Shown in pieces: positions 34,850-44,969 of a stretch of DNA of 64,000 nt; position 1 is the first letter of the stretch; the number at the start of each line of letters is the position of its first letter. This stretch comes from Roridomyces roridus (taxonomy: Eukaryota > Basidiomycota > Agaricomycetes > Agaricales > Mycenaceae). The position numbers were made by a program, and so were the translations under genes. The notes under the pieces are model-generated. The model was not told the DNA's origin, did no database searches, and saw only the letters and a program-made list of their open reading frames with translations. The stretch is from NCBI GenBank assembly GCA_029378245.1, contig JARKIF010000003.1, positions 2,170,001 to 2,234,000 on the forward strand, given 5' to 3'.

Positions 34850-36060
34850 ATTTGAAATGGCCGCAGGCCGGCAGTCCAAGCAAGTTCCCGCTCACTCCAC
34901 TCACTCCTCCACCAGGACAGAGCGAGTACGATGACGCGGGCGCCAATGATTCCCGAAAATTCCACAAAGTTGCCCAGACTTATCCACTCTTCTGCGACTT
35001 CTTCCATCCCCCTCCAACGCCTCCACCCAACAAACAATGATCTGCTCCCAGGACGAAAGATGTCCCGATGCCTGCACCGGAACCCCCCTGCTGTTGTCAT
35101 ATTCTCCTTGGACATGGTCACCGTCAAAAACCTGCATTTTGACCCCACCGAGCTTACACTCAAGTTCAATATGAAAGTTGGCTGAAAGGTCAACAAAAGA
35201 ACAGTTCATTACTGTGGAGCGGGTTCTTTACTCAGCACATTCAAACAAGACACCACGTCGAGTGTGGACCTGTGCCTGGGAGAAACCACCGACGAGCAAC
35301 TTCCCTTGCTCGCCCACATCCGCTCTACCTTAGCCCTTGTATGGCAAAAAGGGTTGGAATTCTCTCTTGCCAGGGAGGTAGAGGCAGCGGCCCTGGCGCA
35401 TCTCGAGGCCGCAGTCGCCAGCAAGGATGCAGACGCTGGAGAGAACACGGTCGCTGGAGTGCCAGCTGCAGGTGTTGAATGGTGGGAACGGGTTGGCAGT
35501 TACGTACCCGGTTCCTTTTCCCTCTCGCGATTGTCATGGACGTTTACATACACGATATCTATGTACCAAGATCAGTGTGGGACAGATCGTCTCGATATAG
35601 CTACATTGGCGGTACCAATACCAGATAAACGGACCTTGGATACTCATAGTAGCATACTAGTTGGCTCCCGCTTTTTGTATAAGTAGTTTCCCTCTCTGAG
35701 GTTATTCCTCAGAGAGAAAGAACCCGAATACATTGGTTTCTCATATATACTCCTCTTAGTTGCCCTTTAGTCGACCTCGTCGAGCGGACCATCCTCCGGC
35801 CCTCTTATTCCAACAGCAGGTGCAGCGCTCACTGCCGTGCCGTTCTGTGTGGATACCAAGCCAAGTGGTGTGGTCAGCATATGCCCGAGCCAAAAAAGTC
35901 TCGCGATCAATCTTGAATTGGATGATATGCAATTTCCGCTCGGTGGTTTGTCACCTGATCTCTTTACAAATTCAAAATGGCGACTGAGGAGATATAGACC
36001 TGCATGGAAGCGCAGCCCTTGCAGACCCGGACGTCCCCCTAAAATTTTCCAATCATTTCT
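34850..36060 (+). pseudogene. Gene relic interrupted by a family-A solo LTR
   Basis: Plus-strand frames give VVIFSLDMVTVKNLHFDPTE (about 35090), then after a break LCLGETTDEQLPLLAHIRST and REVEAAALAHLEAAV up to the LTR at 35473. Removing the LTR and one GCAGG copy lets the frame run through GVPAAGAALTAVPFCVDTK into SQKSLAINLELDDMQFPLGG to about 35990. So the insertion hit a once open frame. A frame break near 35190 shows further decay. I do not recognise the family. Confidence 0.5.
35473..35815 (+). mobile_element. Solo LTR, family A
   Basis: 343 bp, TGTTGAATGG...CCAACA, with exact 5-bp target duplications GCAGG at 35468-35472 and 35816-35820. It contains the TATA-like TTGTATAAGTAG near 35674 and the hairpin CTCTCTGAGG / CCTCAGAGAG at 35692-35716. 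No internal retrotransposon sequence is attached, so it arose by LTR-LTR recombination. Confidence 0.9.
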
Positions 36061-36103
36061 TGCCCAACTGGTGCCCCCAGACACGCAAAACCATGATCAA
36101 CAC

Positions 36104-36334
36104 TGTTGGAAGTTGTTGATCAACTGATGATATTGATTGATGGACTGATGGCATTCTCGTGTTCTGGTCATGTGACCGTTCTGACATGGGAGAATTCCCA
36201 TGATATGCTTCTTTCTTATTGTATTTACAAATTAGCTTACAAGGTATATAGGTAGCTGTCATGTAGCCTGGGTCCCCAGTTCTCACTGTTGACTCCAGGC
36301 AAGTACTTTACTGCACTCACTGCTGACTCCAGTC
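36104..36334 (+). repeat. LTR family C, 3'-truncated copy
   Basis: Starts TGTTGGAAGTTGTTGATC like the full family-C LTRs and is closest to the copy at 48123 (same orientation of the CATGGGA palindrome, same TGACTCC variant). It lacks about 20 bp near 36320 and the terminal part including CAACA. Confidence 0.75.
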
Positions 36335-36339
36335 TATAA

Positions 36340-37007
36340 AGTCAGTTTTCGTCAAATATATGTGTTTGCATGTGTACTATCTTTGGTGCAACCCACGGGC
36401 ATTTATGTACATGCATCACAAGCTTGTGTATCTTTATTGTACATGTATCATGTGTTCGTGCATCTTTATTGTACATTGCACCATCCACAGAGGTATAGCT
36501 TTCATGGACAGAGGTACCGGTTGTGTGTACACAGACATTGTCATATGCTCATGGGACATGCACATGTACTTCCATATTGTACATGTACATTGTACAGATG
36601 TAGAATTGAACATGTACATCTACATCTACCATCTAATCCCCCATCCCAACCTTATCTCATCAGATTCCTTGAAACTATGGGAATCCCAATGCCTTTGCCA
36701 TCATTTCCCGACTATTTTGGTGTTCCCACATCAAAACCAAGATGGAATGAATCTTGACAGTTGGGATGATTTACCATCTACGTTGGTTTGGGATGGGCTT
36801 GACTCATCCCAACCTCATTCACTGGCCCATCCCAACTTCATTCAGTGACATCATTATCGGGTTCCGGAGAACTGTGGCATACCAGCCACTTTTTGAAAGA
36901 CAGAAAAGTCATAGTCATTGATTCTAGAATACATCTGGGCGGAAATTACGAGCTATAGCAGCTGAGAGCCACATAGCCACACAGTCATCATCCTGGCCAC
37001 TTCCCAG
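36340..37007. repeat. ACATGTACA-rich low-complexity tract and unassigned sequence
   Basis: 36360-36620 is full of overlapping acatgtaca/tgtacatg words with frequent self-complementarity. The rest (36620-37007) has short tandem-like catccca words (36640-36840). No gene is supported. Confidence 0.45.
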
Positions 37008-37427
37008 TTAATGAATAACCCAGTTGTATAGGGTTTCCTCCTTTGTGAGTGTATTCATCAAGGACAACATTGCTGAGTTCTGCCAGGAGAGGAGATCCAA
37101 CACGACCAATCCAAGAGGTTGCACCCTTGGAAACCGGATTATTTTCTCTCTTTGAGACACGAGCAGAGTGTCATCCCTTAGACCGTCCCCATCAATCCCA
37201 TGGATCTCAAGCTTCTCCTCGCCCAAAGCTTCCTTCTCCGCTGGGAGCTGATTGCCCCTAATACCACTTATCCGAACAATCCAATGATCTGTACATATCA
37301 GACTTATTTGGCTCATGGCATAAAAGATTCCTTGGAGCTCAAAACTCCCTGCAATACTCTCTGAAGTGCTTAGAAAACCAGCCCTTGGCAAAATATATTT
37401 GTATAAAGTCCAAACATCAAGATTCAA
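37008..37427 (-). other. Open frame of unknown status (139 codons)
   Basis: A single minus-strand frame beginning MNLDVWTLYKYILPRAG with no domain I recognise. It sits in the repeat island, has no nearby conserved gene and may be chance or a relic. A second minus frame (37610-37884) lies just upstream of the tRNA-like sequence with a basic stretch VTNKRGRKGRTQKK; the two could once have belonged together. Confidence 0.25.
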
Positions 37428-37533
37428 TTGCGACTACTACCCGCTGCAAGTTTGCGATCCACACTCATCCTTTGCTTCTTCACCTTGGGTGGTCCAGCCT
37501 CCTGTTCCAAACTACGACCTACATGTTGGAAAA

Positions 37534-37609
37534 TGGCTGAAGCAGGATTTGAACCTGCGACCTTCTCAGTTTATTTGAGATGCTCTTTAACCAACTGAGC
37601 TATTCTGCC
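37534..37609 (-). tRNA. tRNA-like gene or pseudogene (anticodon position UAA, U33 missing)
   Basis: On the minus strand GGCAGAATAGCTCAGTTGG begins a full cloverleaf. It has a 7-bp acceptor stem with one mismatch (GGCAGAA/TTCAGCC), a D arm GCTC...GAGC, a 5-bp anticodon stem TCTCA/TGAGA, a T arm GCAGG TTCAAAT CCTGC and discriminator A, followed directly by a TTTT polymerase III stop signal. The anticodon loop is AATAAAC, so position 33 is A rather than the invariant U and the triplet would read UAA. A leucine tRNA should have a long variable arm, which is absent. It is probably a decayed tRNA or a tRNA-derived repeat. Confidence 0.55.
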
Positions 37610-37904
37610 GATAGTGTGAAGGGAACTCCCAGAAGGACCTTCAACACTACACTCTTACCTGCCCGAAGATAACCGTAATTGAGAGCCAAAAGCTTCTTCT
37701 GTGTTCTGCCTTTCCGACCGCGCTTGTTTGTGACCTGAGGTCTCAAGGTGATTCGAGACACGGTCCAGGCCTCGTAATTGTAAATAGTGTTTCTCCAGGG
37801 ATTCAGGAATCTCTGGGTCTTCCCCCCGACATGGATGACATGGCCGACACCACAGGACTCAAGCGGCCTGATGTTTGCACTCAATCTACTGTCTTGCTCG
37901 TCAC
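37610..37904. other. Gap between tRNA-like sequence and family-E repeat
   Basis: About 295 bp; a minus-strand frame with a basic segment crosses it, but no feature is certain. Confidence 0.3.
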
Positions 37905-38395
37905 TTTCTCACCAACTCCGGACCAATCTTGACCCAACTCCGGTTCCGGCACCAACACCCCGGATCAATCTTGACCGGACTCCGATCCTCGTTCGGATTT
38001 TTGCCCTTCATTCCATCCTTCACCCACTCGACCTTACTTCGGTGTAGATATCCACTCCTTACCCCCTCCGGTTTCTCCGGGTATCCACCTCCACTCCGGG
38101 GTCCGAGTTTTTTACCTTATCACTTTCTTCATATTCATCTGGGTACACATCAGTGGGCATTCAGTATATAAACCTCTGTACAGCTGCCATGTAACTCAGT
38201 TGGAATATTAACGTTCCTGGTCTATTCAACCTTGGCTGCTCCAAGCCCTTCCTCCCCTCTCTTTCTCGCCCTCCTCTCGTCCTTTCTCGTCTCATCCGGA
38301 TTGCTTCCTTTGGAAGTAGTGTAGGGAACCCGGTCACCCTGGGTCTTTGTGGTGTCACCGGTTGGACTCCATTTCCCTCCTCCGACTTTTCGTCC
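37905..38395 (+). repeat. Dispersed repeat family E, copy 1
   Basis: About 490 bp matching, in inverted orientation, the stretch 54453-54910. It is rich in CTCCGG words and includes a TATA-like box (agtatataaacctctgtaca, near 38162). It may be the LTR of another retrotransposon: the sequence just beyond runs to CCTAACA at 38488, a plausible LTR end, but no target duplication was found. Confidence 0.55.
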
Positions 38396-38488
38396 CTCTC
38401 CGGAGTCCTTCATCCCGGAGTTCCGGTCATTCTCCGTCCGGTCGTCCTTATCCGGGATTCCAGTCAGCCTCGGATCCGGCACCTAACA

Positions 38489-39160
38489 GGTCCCTGCTGC
38501 ATAGGCACAACAGCAGAGTCCGACAGCACAAACTCCGAACCAGCCAGTCCTTGTGATCCTCACCCTGCACTAGAAACCCGATCTTCTCAGAGCACTCGAA
38601 ACATTGCTGCACTGTCGGGGCATACAGTCCGGATGAAGCGGACACAATACAGCAACTCATCGGAACTACAAGGCCTTATGGCTGATGCTGCTGCACAAGA
38701 GATCACCATTCCCTCATCATCCAAATTCTCCATCTGCTCCGCATCAAGAAGCTCTTCATCCGTGACAAAGTCTTCCACCTCATTGATCTCATCCAACTGA
38801 TTTTTATTGATGCCGGTTTTGCCATTTCTTGTTGGTGGGCACGCAGACCTGCTTCACTGTCACTGGTTAATTCCTCCTCATCCTCGTCACTCAGACTGAG
38901 CAGCACATTCAATGTGAAGCGGCATAACTTGTGAATATCCTGTACATGATGCTTGCTTGCGGAGAAGTTCAAATGATGGACTTTACAAAATGAATAAGAC
39001 ACTTGTATTTTAAAACATGGTAGACTTTCACCTTCCAACTTTCCAAGGTCTTCGTGGGCTTGCTCCGCCAAGGTTGCCTCGGTGATACAATCTCCTGATT
39101 GGCTTGTCATAATTGCTGCTCTGCCGTGCGATCTTCCAATGGCCGGAGTAGATCGGGAAG
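38489..39160 (-). pseudogene. Acidic gene relic, family unknown
   Basis: Minus-strand frames 38703-39110 (CFKIQVSYSFCKVHHLNFS, LSLSDEDEEELTSDSEAG) and 38587-38796 (INEVEDFVTDEELLDAEQ) overlap and look like one acidic protein broken by a frame change near 38800. No start region or domain is recognised. Confidence 0.35.
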
Positions 39161-39501
39161 TGTTGGAATAAGAGGGCCGGAGGATGGTCCGCTCAACGAG
39201 GTCGACTAAAGGGTGACTAAGAGGAGTATATGAGAAACCAATGTATTCGGGTTCTTTCTCTCTGAGGAATAACCTCAGAGAGGGAAACTACTTATACAAA
39301 GAGCGGGAGCCGACGAGTAAGCTACTATGAGTATCCTAGGTCCGTTTATCCGGTATTGGTACCGCTAATGTAACTATATCAAGACGATCTGTCCCACACT
39401 GATCTTGGTACATAGATATCGTGTATGTAAACGTCCATGACAATCGCGAGAGGGAAAGGGAACCGGGTACCTAACTGCCAACCCGTTCCCACCATTCAAC
39501 A
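39161..39501 (-). mobile_element. Solo LTR, family A
   Basis: 341 bp, minus orientation (TGTTGGAATAAG...CATTCAACA on the plus strand). Hairpin at 39258-39282. The flanks GGAAG and CCATG do not match, so no target duplication survives; recombination with another copy is possible. Confidence 0.85.
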
Positions 39502-39885
39502 CCATGTGCATTGCCAATGTGCAGAGAGTGCGGCACATCGGCCTTTCTCCAAAATTTCACAACAAAAACAAATACATATTTTCTCTGTGGCATCAGTCAA
39601 GAAGTGTGCTAGAGGATCTGTGCCGCCTTGCCCAACTCTAGAGGACCGCCTTGAACTCAATCTCTGAGTCAAACGCCGCATCGGGTACGTCAGTGTCATT
39701 CCGTCCTGCGCCTACGACGATTCACTGATACCTGCACCAGCGCTGCGCTGCTGCGCTAATTTATCCTTCCGCCTGCCGTTATTGCCACCGTTGACTCTCT
39801 GGCTCATCTATCCCCGTTTTCGTGTGGATTCTTGCTACCGGTACTTACCTCCCTTCATTGTTGGAAGTACTTGAATTGATTTGTT
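39502..39885. other. Unassigned sequence left of the copia element
   Basis: About 385 bp with no recognised gene or paired repeat. Its last five bases TTGTT are the left target duplication of the copia element. Confidence 0.35.
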
Positions 39886-40174
39886 TGTTGAAACAGGAAG
39901 CACAGTGGACTGAGTCAACAGTGAGAAACTCTTTTATTCAATATGAGAAGAAATACATACCTGAGTCAACAGTGAGAAACTGGGGACTCAGGTCTACTCT
40001 AGCTGGTATATAAGTGTACCAAGACAAAGGGAATGCCTAAATAAGAAACTACAAGGGGAATGCCATAAAGGGAACAAGGGCATGATGCCATCAAACACGA
40101 TCACATGATCAAAACAGATACAAGCATGCCATCAGTTCATCAATGATTGATGATGCAATCAGTGATCTCCAACA
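39886..40174 (-). repeat. 3' LTR of the copia element
   Basis: Element orientation is minus: TGTTGGAGATCACTG...TTTCAACA. It contains a TATA-like cacttatatacc and two direct copies of TTTCTCACTGTTGACTCAG about 50 bp apart, each with the TGACTCA core. Confidence 0.92.
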
Positions 40175-40181
40175 CTCCCCC
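40175..40181 (-). other. Polypurine tract of the copia element
   Basis: GGGGGAG on the minus strand directly abuts the 3' LTR, the normal place for plus-strand primer formation. Confidence 0.7.
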
Positions 40182-40199
40182 GGGACGTGGCAAGTGTAA

Positions 40200-42827
40200 T
40201 TAGCTCCCCCGGAATCCCATAAGGGTCAGGAGGCGCTGTAGGGCAGGTCGAGGAAGGGGTTTGGTGAGAAGGTCGGCCAGCTGGTCCTGAGTGGGCACAT
40301 AATCAATCTTGATAGTCCCTCGAGCCACCTCGTCGCGAAGCCAATAATGAGCCATGTCAAGATGCTTCATTCGACCATGGTGCTCAGGGTTGTTGGCCAC
40401 CTTGATAGCAGACTGGTTGTCCAAATAGAGAACAGAGCTTCCAAACACCTTGTATCCCAACTCCCAAAGAAGGTTGCGCACCCATTTGGTCTCCTTGCCT
40501 GCGTCCACTCCAGCAATGTACTCTGCTTCAGTAGTGGAGAGCGAAACTGTAGACTGTAGTTTGCTCTTCCAACTAACTGGAGCACCATTCATCATCACAA
40601 CATAACCACCTGTGCTTTTGCCGGAGTCCTTATCGCCTCCATGGTCAGCATCAGAGTAGGTTACAAAGGAAGTGGGTGAGGATGAACGGCGATAGGTAAG
40701 CTTGTAGTCCAGAGTACCCTTGATGTAGCGGAACAAATGCTTCACAGCTTTCCAGTGAGATTCACCAGGATTGCCAAGGAAGCGGCACAGGATTCCAACA
40801 GCACCAGCAATGTCAATGCGTGTCTGGGTGGCCAAGTACATCAGAGAGCCAACAGCAGACTGGTAAATGCCTTTGTACTGCTTGGACTCCTCTTCTGTTC
40901 TGGCTCCCATCTCCTTGGTCAGTGCAAGTCCAGGAAGCATAGGAGTAGTCACTGGCTTGCAATCTGACATCTTGAACTGCTCAAGCATATCCACAGCATA
41001 CTGGCGCTGCGACATGGAGACTGTACCAGCATCCCAGTCACGCTCAATCTTGATACCCAACAAGAACTCTGTGGGACCAAGATCCTTGACCTTGAATGAT
41101 TGGCCAAGTTCAGCGATGACTTTGTCAATGTCGGCTGGGTTCTTGGCAGCAGCACAACCATCATCGACATAAATGGGAATGATCACTCTGGTCTTGCCAT
41201 TGTCATAGACATAGCAGGAGCGATCTGACTGGATACATTTGAAGCCCATTGAAAGGAGCTTTGCATGCAGCTTCTTGTTCCACTGCCGGCCAGCCTGCTT
41301 CAACCCATAGATGGCTTTACCAAGGTGAAGCACCTGGCCTGGTTTTCCTTGTGGAAAACCTTCAGGTTGAGTCATATAGACATCTTCCTCAAGATCTCCA
41401 TTCAGGAAGGCAGATGAGAAATCAAAGGAACGAAGATGAAGATCATGCTGAGCAGCAAGAGCAAGGACAATGCGAAGGGTGGATGCCTTCATGGTGGGGG
41501 AGAAGACCTCGACAAAGTCAATGCCATGGCGTTGGCCACGGCCATCAGCAACAAGCCGAGCTTTATAGCGCTCAATGGTGCCATCGGACTTGTGCTTGAT
41601 GAGAAAGACCCATTGAGAGCGAATTGGCTTAACGCCAGGTGGACAATCCACAACATCCCAAGTGCAGTTCTCCAGCAGTGAGTTCATCTCCTCAACTGCT
41701 GCCTCCTTCCACAGATGCGCATCCTCACGTTGCAAAGCTTCGTGATAGGAGCGCGGGTTGCCAGAGTGGATAGCAGATCTTGCATACTCCACAGAGATGG
41801 AATTGGTCTCCTGTAGCACCATGTCTGCTGGATCTCCTTCATGAGCAACAATGAGTGCGCTTCCAGCTTGGATTAGCAACTCGTCATCGCTCTCAGGCTC
41901 TTCAGGTGCAGGGGGCTCATCATCGGAGTCTGAGACAACCGCTGGAGTAGGTTGACGAGCTTCCCAGCGGCGCTCGCTCTCAGGGCGTCGATCCCTTTCT
42001 TCTCCACGCTGTTTGCGACGAGCAGCAACACCAATGGGACAAGGAGCATCAGGCAGAGGAGCAGGAGGTGGTGTAGGAGTACGATGACCAATAGGATCAG
42101 GAGAAGGCGATTTGGGAGTAGCAGGTGGGGAAGGAGGATCTGCTGGCTCAGGAGCAGGTGGATGAGCTTCAGCAGCTGGAGGTGGTGCAAGATGCACATT
42201 ATCATCGTCCTCATCTCCCCCGGCATTGCGCACTCCTACAGATGGAGTCGGTGGCACAGAAGGAAGAGAATGGATGAGCGAGGATGGAGGTGTCTTTGGG
42301 CACTTTTTCATAGCCTCAGGACTTGGTCCAGGAAAGTAACGCTCGTCAAAGACAGCGTGTTCCGCAATGACTATTTTGCGGGTGATGGGATTGTAGAACT
42401 TCCAACCCTTGTATTCGGATGGATAGCCCACAAAGATGCATTTCTGGAAGTGAATCCCAGAGGCATCACGCTTGTCCTTCTGCACAGGCACATAGGCCAG
42501 GCAGCCCCATACTCGAAGATGCGCCACATCTGGCTTCTCCTTGTACCAGAGTTGGTAAGGAGTGGTGTCCGGAATGCGTGCAGTAGGATGCATGTTGCCC
42601 ACATGAATGTAGGCTTCAACAGCGAGTGCCCTGAAGGAAGGCGGAAGATTTGCTTCATGCAACATAGCAATTGCATGTTCATCAACAGTGCGGTTAGCAC
42701 GTTCAGCCGTCCCGTTCTGCTGTGGTCTATTCCTCGTTGAATGACGACGCACAATGCCTTCAGAAGCGAGGTAGTCCTCAAACTCTGTGGACATGTACTC
42801 TCCACCTGAAACGCCTTGATTTTGCAT
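40200..42827 (-). CDS. Copia polyprotein part 2: integrase end, reverse transcriptase, RNase H
   Basis: An open frame of about 875 codons. It starts inside the integrase core (GGEYMSTEFEDYL; RPQQNGTAERANRTV carries the catalytic glutamate region), continues through the integrase C-terminus and a Pro-rich linker, then reverse transcriptase. RT motifs are QWVFLIKHKSDGTIERYKAR, FDFSSAFLNGDL, AIYGLKQAGRQW and IPIYVDDG with the YVDD catalytic pair. RNase H has TYSDADHGGDK and STTEAEYIAGVDAGKE. It ends 25 bp before the 3' LTR. The apparent start methionine is an artefact of the frame break; the protein should be continuous with the upstream frame. Confidence 0.9.
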   Translation of the reverse strand: MQNQGVSGGEYMSTEFEDYLASEGIVRRHSTRNRPQQNGTAERANRTVDEHAIAMLHEANLPPSFRALAVEAYIHVGNMHPTARIPDTTPYQLWYKEKPDVAHLRVWGCLAYVPVQKDKRDASGIHFQKCIFVGYPSEYKGWKFYNPITRKIVIAEHAVFDERYFPGPSPEAMKKCPKTPPSSLIHSLPSVPPTPSVGVRNAGGDEDDDNVHLAPPPAAEAHPPAPEPADPPSPPATPKSPSPDPIGHRTPTPPPAPLPDAPCPIGVAARRKQRGEERDRRPESERRWEARQPTPAVVSDSDDEPPAPEEPESDDELLIQAGSALIVAHEGDPADMVLQETNSISVEYARSAIHSGNPRSYHEALQREDAHLWKEAAVEEMNSLLENCTWDVVDCPPGVKPIRSQWVFLIKHKSDGTIERYKARLVADGRGQRHGIDFVEVFSPTMKASTLRIVLALAAQHDLHLRSFDFSSAFLNGDLEEDVYMTQPEGFPQGKPGQVLHLGKAIYGLKQAGRQWNKKLHAKLLSMGFKCIQSDRSCYVYDNGKTRVIIPIYVDDGCAAAKNPADIDKVIAELGQSFKVKDLGPTEFLLGIKIERDWDAGTVSMSQRQYAVDMLEQFKMSDCKPVTTPMLPGLALTKEMGARTEEESKQYKGIYQSAVGSLMYLATQTRIDIAGAVGILCRFLGNPGESHWKAVKHLFRYIKGTLDYKLTYRRSSSPTSFVTYSDADHGGDKDSGKSTGGYVVMMNGAPVSWKSKLQSTVSLSTTEAEYIAGVDAGKETKWVRNLLWELGYKVFGSSVLYLDNQSAIKVANNPEHHGRMKHLDMAHYWLRDEVARGTIKIDYVPTQDQLADLLTKPLPRPALQRLLTLMGFRGS

Positions 42828-43831
42828 TCAAAATGATTCTCAGCATGAGCTTTGAACTTCTTGAACGCCATGAGTGCACCACTCTTTCTTTTCATGTGCA
42901 GCACCACTTTGTAGCCAGTGTTATCGTCAACAAAGACAATACGGTGTTTCCAGCCTTCACGAGTGAAGACTTTGTACTGCTTTAAGTCAGAGTGGATGAG
43001 ATCAAGGGGCGCTTCAGCTCGATGTCCAGTGGAAGGGAAAGGAGCAGCATTCAGCTTGCCAGCAAGGCATGGCTCACAGATTGGATCTGGCTTCTGGTCC
43101 GAAGTGAGAGTGGCACCAGTAACCAGACCCTTGCGCAAGATCAACTTTGTATCAGAATGATGGCCAAGCCGACGGTGCAGCAAGTCCAGATCAAGGGGCA
43201 AGGTTCCAACTGCGGACATAGCTGTAAACTTTGGGACTTCTATCTCCCTGACATATGCCTGGTTCCTCTCATCAATGTCTGCCTCGAAGAGTAGTTGGTT
43301 ACGCCAGATGAAGGATATAAGGTTTCCTTGCATCGTGACGAGATAGTTGTGAACTCGGGCAAGATATGTGGTAGAGATGAGGTTGTGAGACAACATTGGA
43401 ACATATAGGACCTTGGTCAGGATGACAGATGGGCTGGGGCGTCCATTGATGACTGGATGCAGCTCTATCTCTCCAATCAGCTCAGAATACACAACAACTC
43501 CATTGGCAACTTCGATTGCAACTCGATGAGAGTAAGCATTGAGCAATAGCTCGCGCCTGGGTGTCATGTGTGAGGTGGCTCCAGAATCAGGATTCCACAA
43601 CTGGGCAGGAGGGAGTTGAGCTGAATTGGAAAGAAGACTAGCATTGGACGCCCGATGAAACAGCTGTTCATGTGGGGTTTCATCTTTGAAACAGTTCAGA
43701 AACCAGGCTAAGTTGCCTGCTGAACAGTCCAAGACGGCATGGGTTCCACCACAGAGCATGCAGGAGAGTGCCTGGGTGGAAATGGGGGTAGGAACGTGCA
43801 AAGGCATCAAGAAATGATAATGAAGTTCCAA
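42809..43831 (-). CDS. Copia polyprotein part 1: zinc-knuckle remnant, protease, integrase start
   Basis: The frame opens at 43831. A short CMLCGGTHAVLDC resembles a worn gag zinc knuckle (one residue short of CX2CX4HX4C). The aspartic protease motif is WNPDSGATSHM, followed by the pre-integrase HHCC-type region (LLHRRLGHHSDTKL, CEPCLAGKLN) and the integrase core (PLDLIHSDLKQY, IVFVDDNTGYKVV). The native frame is lost at about 42802-42808, where one base is missing; beyond that the frame reads out of phase to 42371. Gag proper is not present. Confidence 0.88.
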
Positions 43832-44170
43832 GGCAAATGTGTGCAGATGGCTAGAACCAGATAAACTGGGCCCTCAGGAGTGTGTGTGAAGAATGGATGT
43901 AGGTAAAGCAAGAGATGATTGAGATGGTCAAAAGACTAGTTCTACTGAGCAACCAGTTGTCGAGCACTAATGGCCCCAACCCCGAGATCAACGGATTGAC
44001 TACCGTTTGTTTCCTGGTGGACTAAAGACTACCTCCCAAAGAGGGTTTGTCCCAACAGTTGAAGCTCCTATATACAAAAACTTATGCACACAACACTATA
44101 AGGGCAAGCACAGCACAGAAAATGCGATGGGATGTGAATCTCAAAAGATGTTAGACTTCAGTTAAGGCCG

Positions 44171-44182
44171 GGGCCCATAACC
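44171..44182 (-). other. Primer-binding site for half-tRNA-iMet
   Basis: Directly next to the 5' LTR the element strand reads GGTTATGGGCCC, complementary to GGGCCCATAACC, the anticodon stem-loop (CAU) of initiator tRNA-Met. This is the internal-site priming known from Drosophila copia, not the usual 3'-CCA-end priming. Confidence 0.75.
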
Positions 44183-44471
44183 TGTTGAAACAGGAAGCAC
44201 AGTGGACTGAGTCAACAGTGAGAAACTCTTTTATTCAATATGAGAAGAAATACATACCTGAGTCAACAGTGAGAAACTGGGGACTCAGGTCTACTCTAGC
44301 TGGTATATAAGTGTACCAAGACAAAGGGAATGCCTAAATAAGAAACTACAAGGGGAATGCCATAAAGGGAACAAGGGCATGATGCCATCAAACACGATCA
44401 CATGATCAAAACAGATACAAGCATGCCATCCGTTCATCAATGATTGATGATGCAATCAGTGATCTCCAACA
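44183..44471 (-). repeat. 5' LTR of the copia element
   Basis: 289 bp, identical to the 3' LTR except for one base. It ends next to the half-tRNA primer site on its inner side and the TTGTT duplication on its outer side. Confidence 0.92.
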
Positions 44472-44476
44472 TTGTT

Positions 44477-44969
44477 AATCCATGGCTCTCGGTGGAGCTG
44501 ATGATGCTTCGGGGGGTGGTGTCTCTTTCTCCCACTCGACCGTTCAATGTCTGGATGTTTGCATCTTGTTGCTTACCCAGGCTCGTAGATTGTCCTTGCC
44601 TATGATAATACCATCTTCTTTCTTCTCTCCCTCTTCTCCTCTCCTCATTTTCTTGGAGCTGAAGCTGAAAGTGTATCGGAACCACTTGCCACAAACATGT
44701 CGACAACACCGAGAACACCAAGCTGCCTGTGCAGCAACGAACCTCTAGCCTGTTAAAAAGGGACTAGTATCGGCTCAGAGAGTGTAAAATGGAACTACAG
44801 ACTGAAGAGGGAGCTGCAGCTTTGCGCATTTGCGAAATTATCCATCTTCGTTCATTTCCTGCTCCGAGGTCCAATTCAAACAAGCTTCGGGGAGTGTGCG
44901 AGGGGTTTAAAACAAGTAGTATGTATCATACGTGAAGCGTCCCAGCATGACTGCAAAAGGGTCAACATC
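44477..44969. other. Unassigned sequence between retroelements
   Basis: About 490 bp; an 88-94 codon frame is open on each strand (around 44437-44748) but neither is recognisable. Confidence 0.3.

Larger units (their letters stand above)
39886..44471 (-). mobile_element. Ty1/copia retrotransposon, recent, gag-deficient
   Basis: 4,586 bp. The LTRs 39886-40174 and 44183-44471 are both 289 bp and differ at one base (gccatcAgtt versus gccatcCgtt). The exact target duplication TTGTT lies at 39881-39885 and 44472-44476. Coding order on the minus strand is protease, integrase, reverse transcriptase, RNase H, which is the copia order. The internal region is only 4,008 bp. Between the 5' LTR and the protease just 351 bp remain, so most of gag is absent. 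The integrase is frame-broken near 42802-42808. Near-identical LTRs mean a recent insertion, probably helped in trans. Confidence 0.93.

Noticed and set aside
37534..37609. A functional tRNA-Leu(UAA)
   Set aside because: Leucine tRNAs have a long variable arm, and U33 is missing here, so the sequence is treated as tRNA-like only.
41952..42740. A 262-codon frame antisense to the copia polyprotein
   Set aside because: The opposite strand is clearly coding (integrase/RT), and the antisense frame has no known counterpart.
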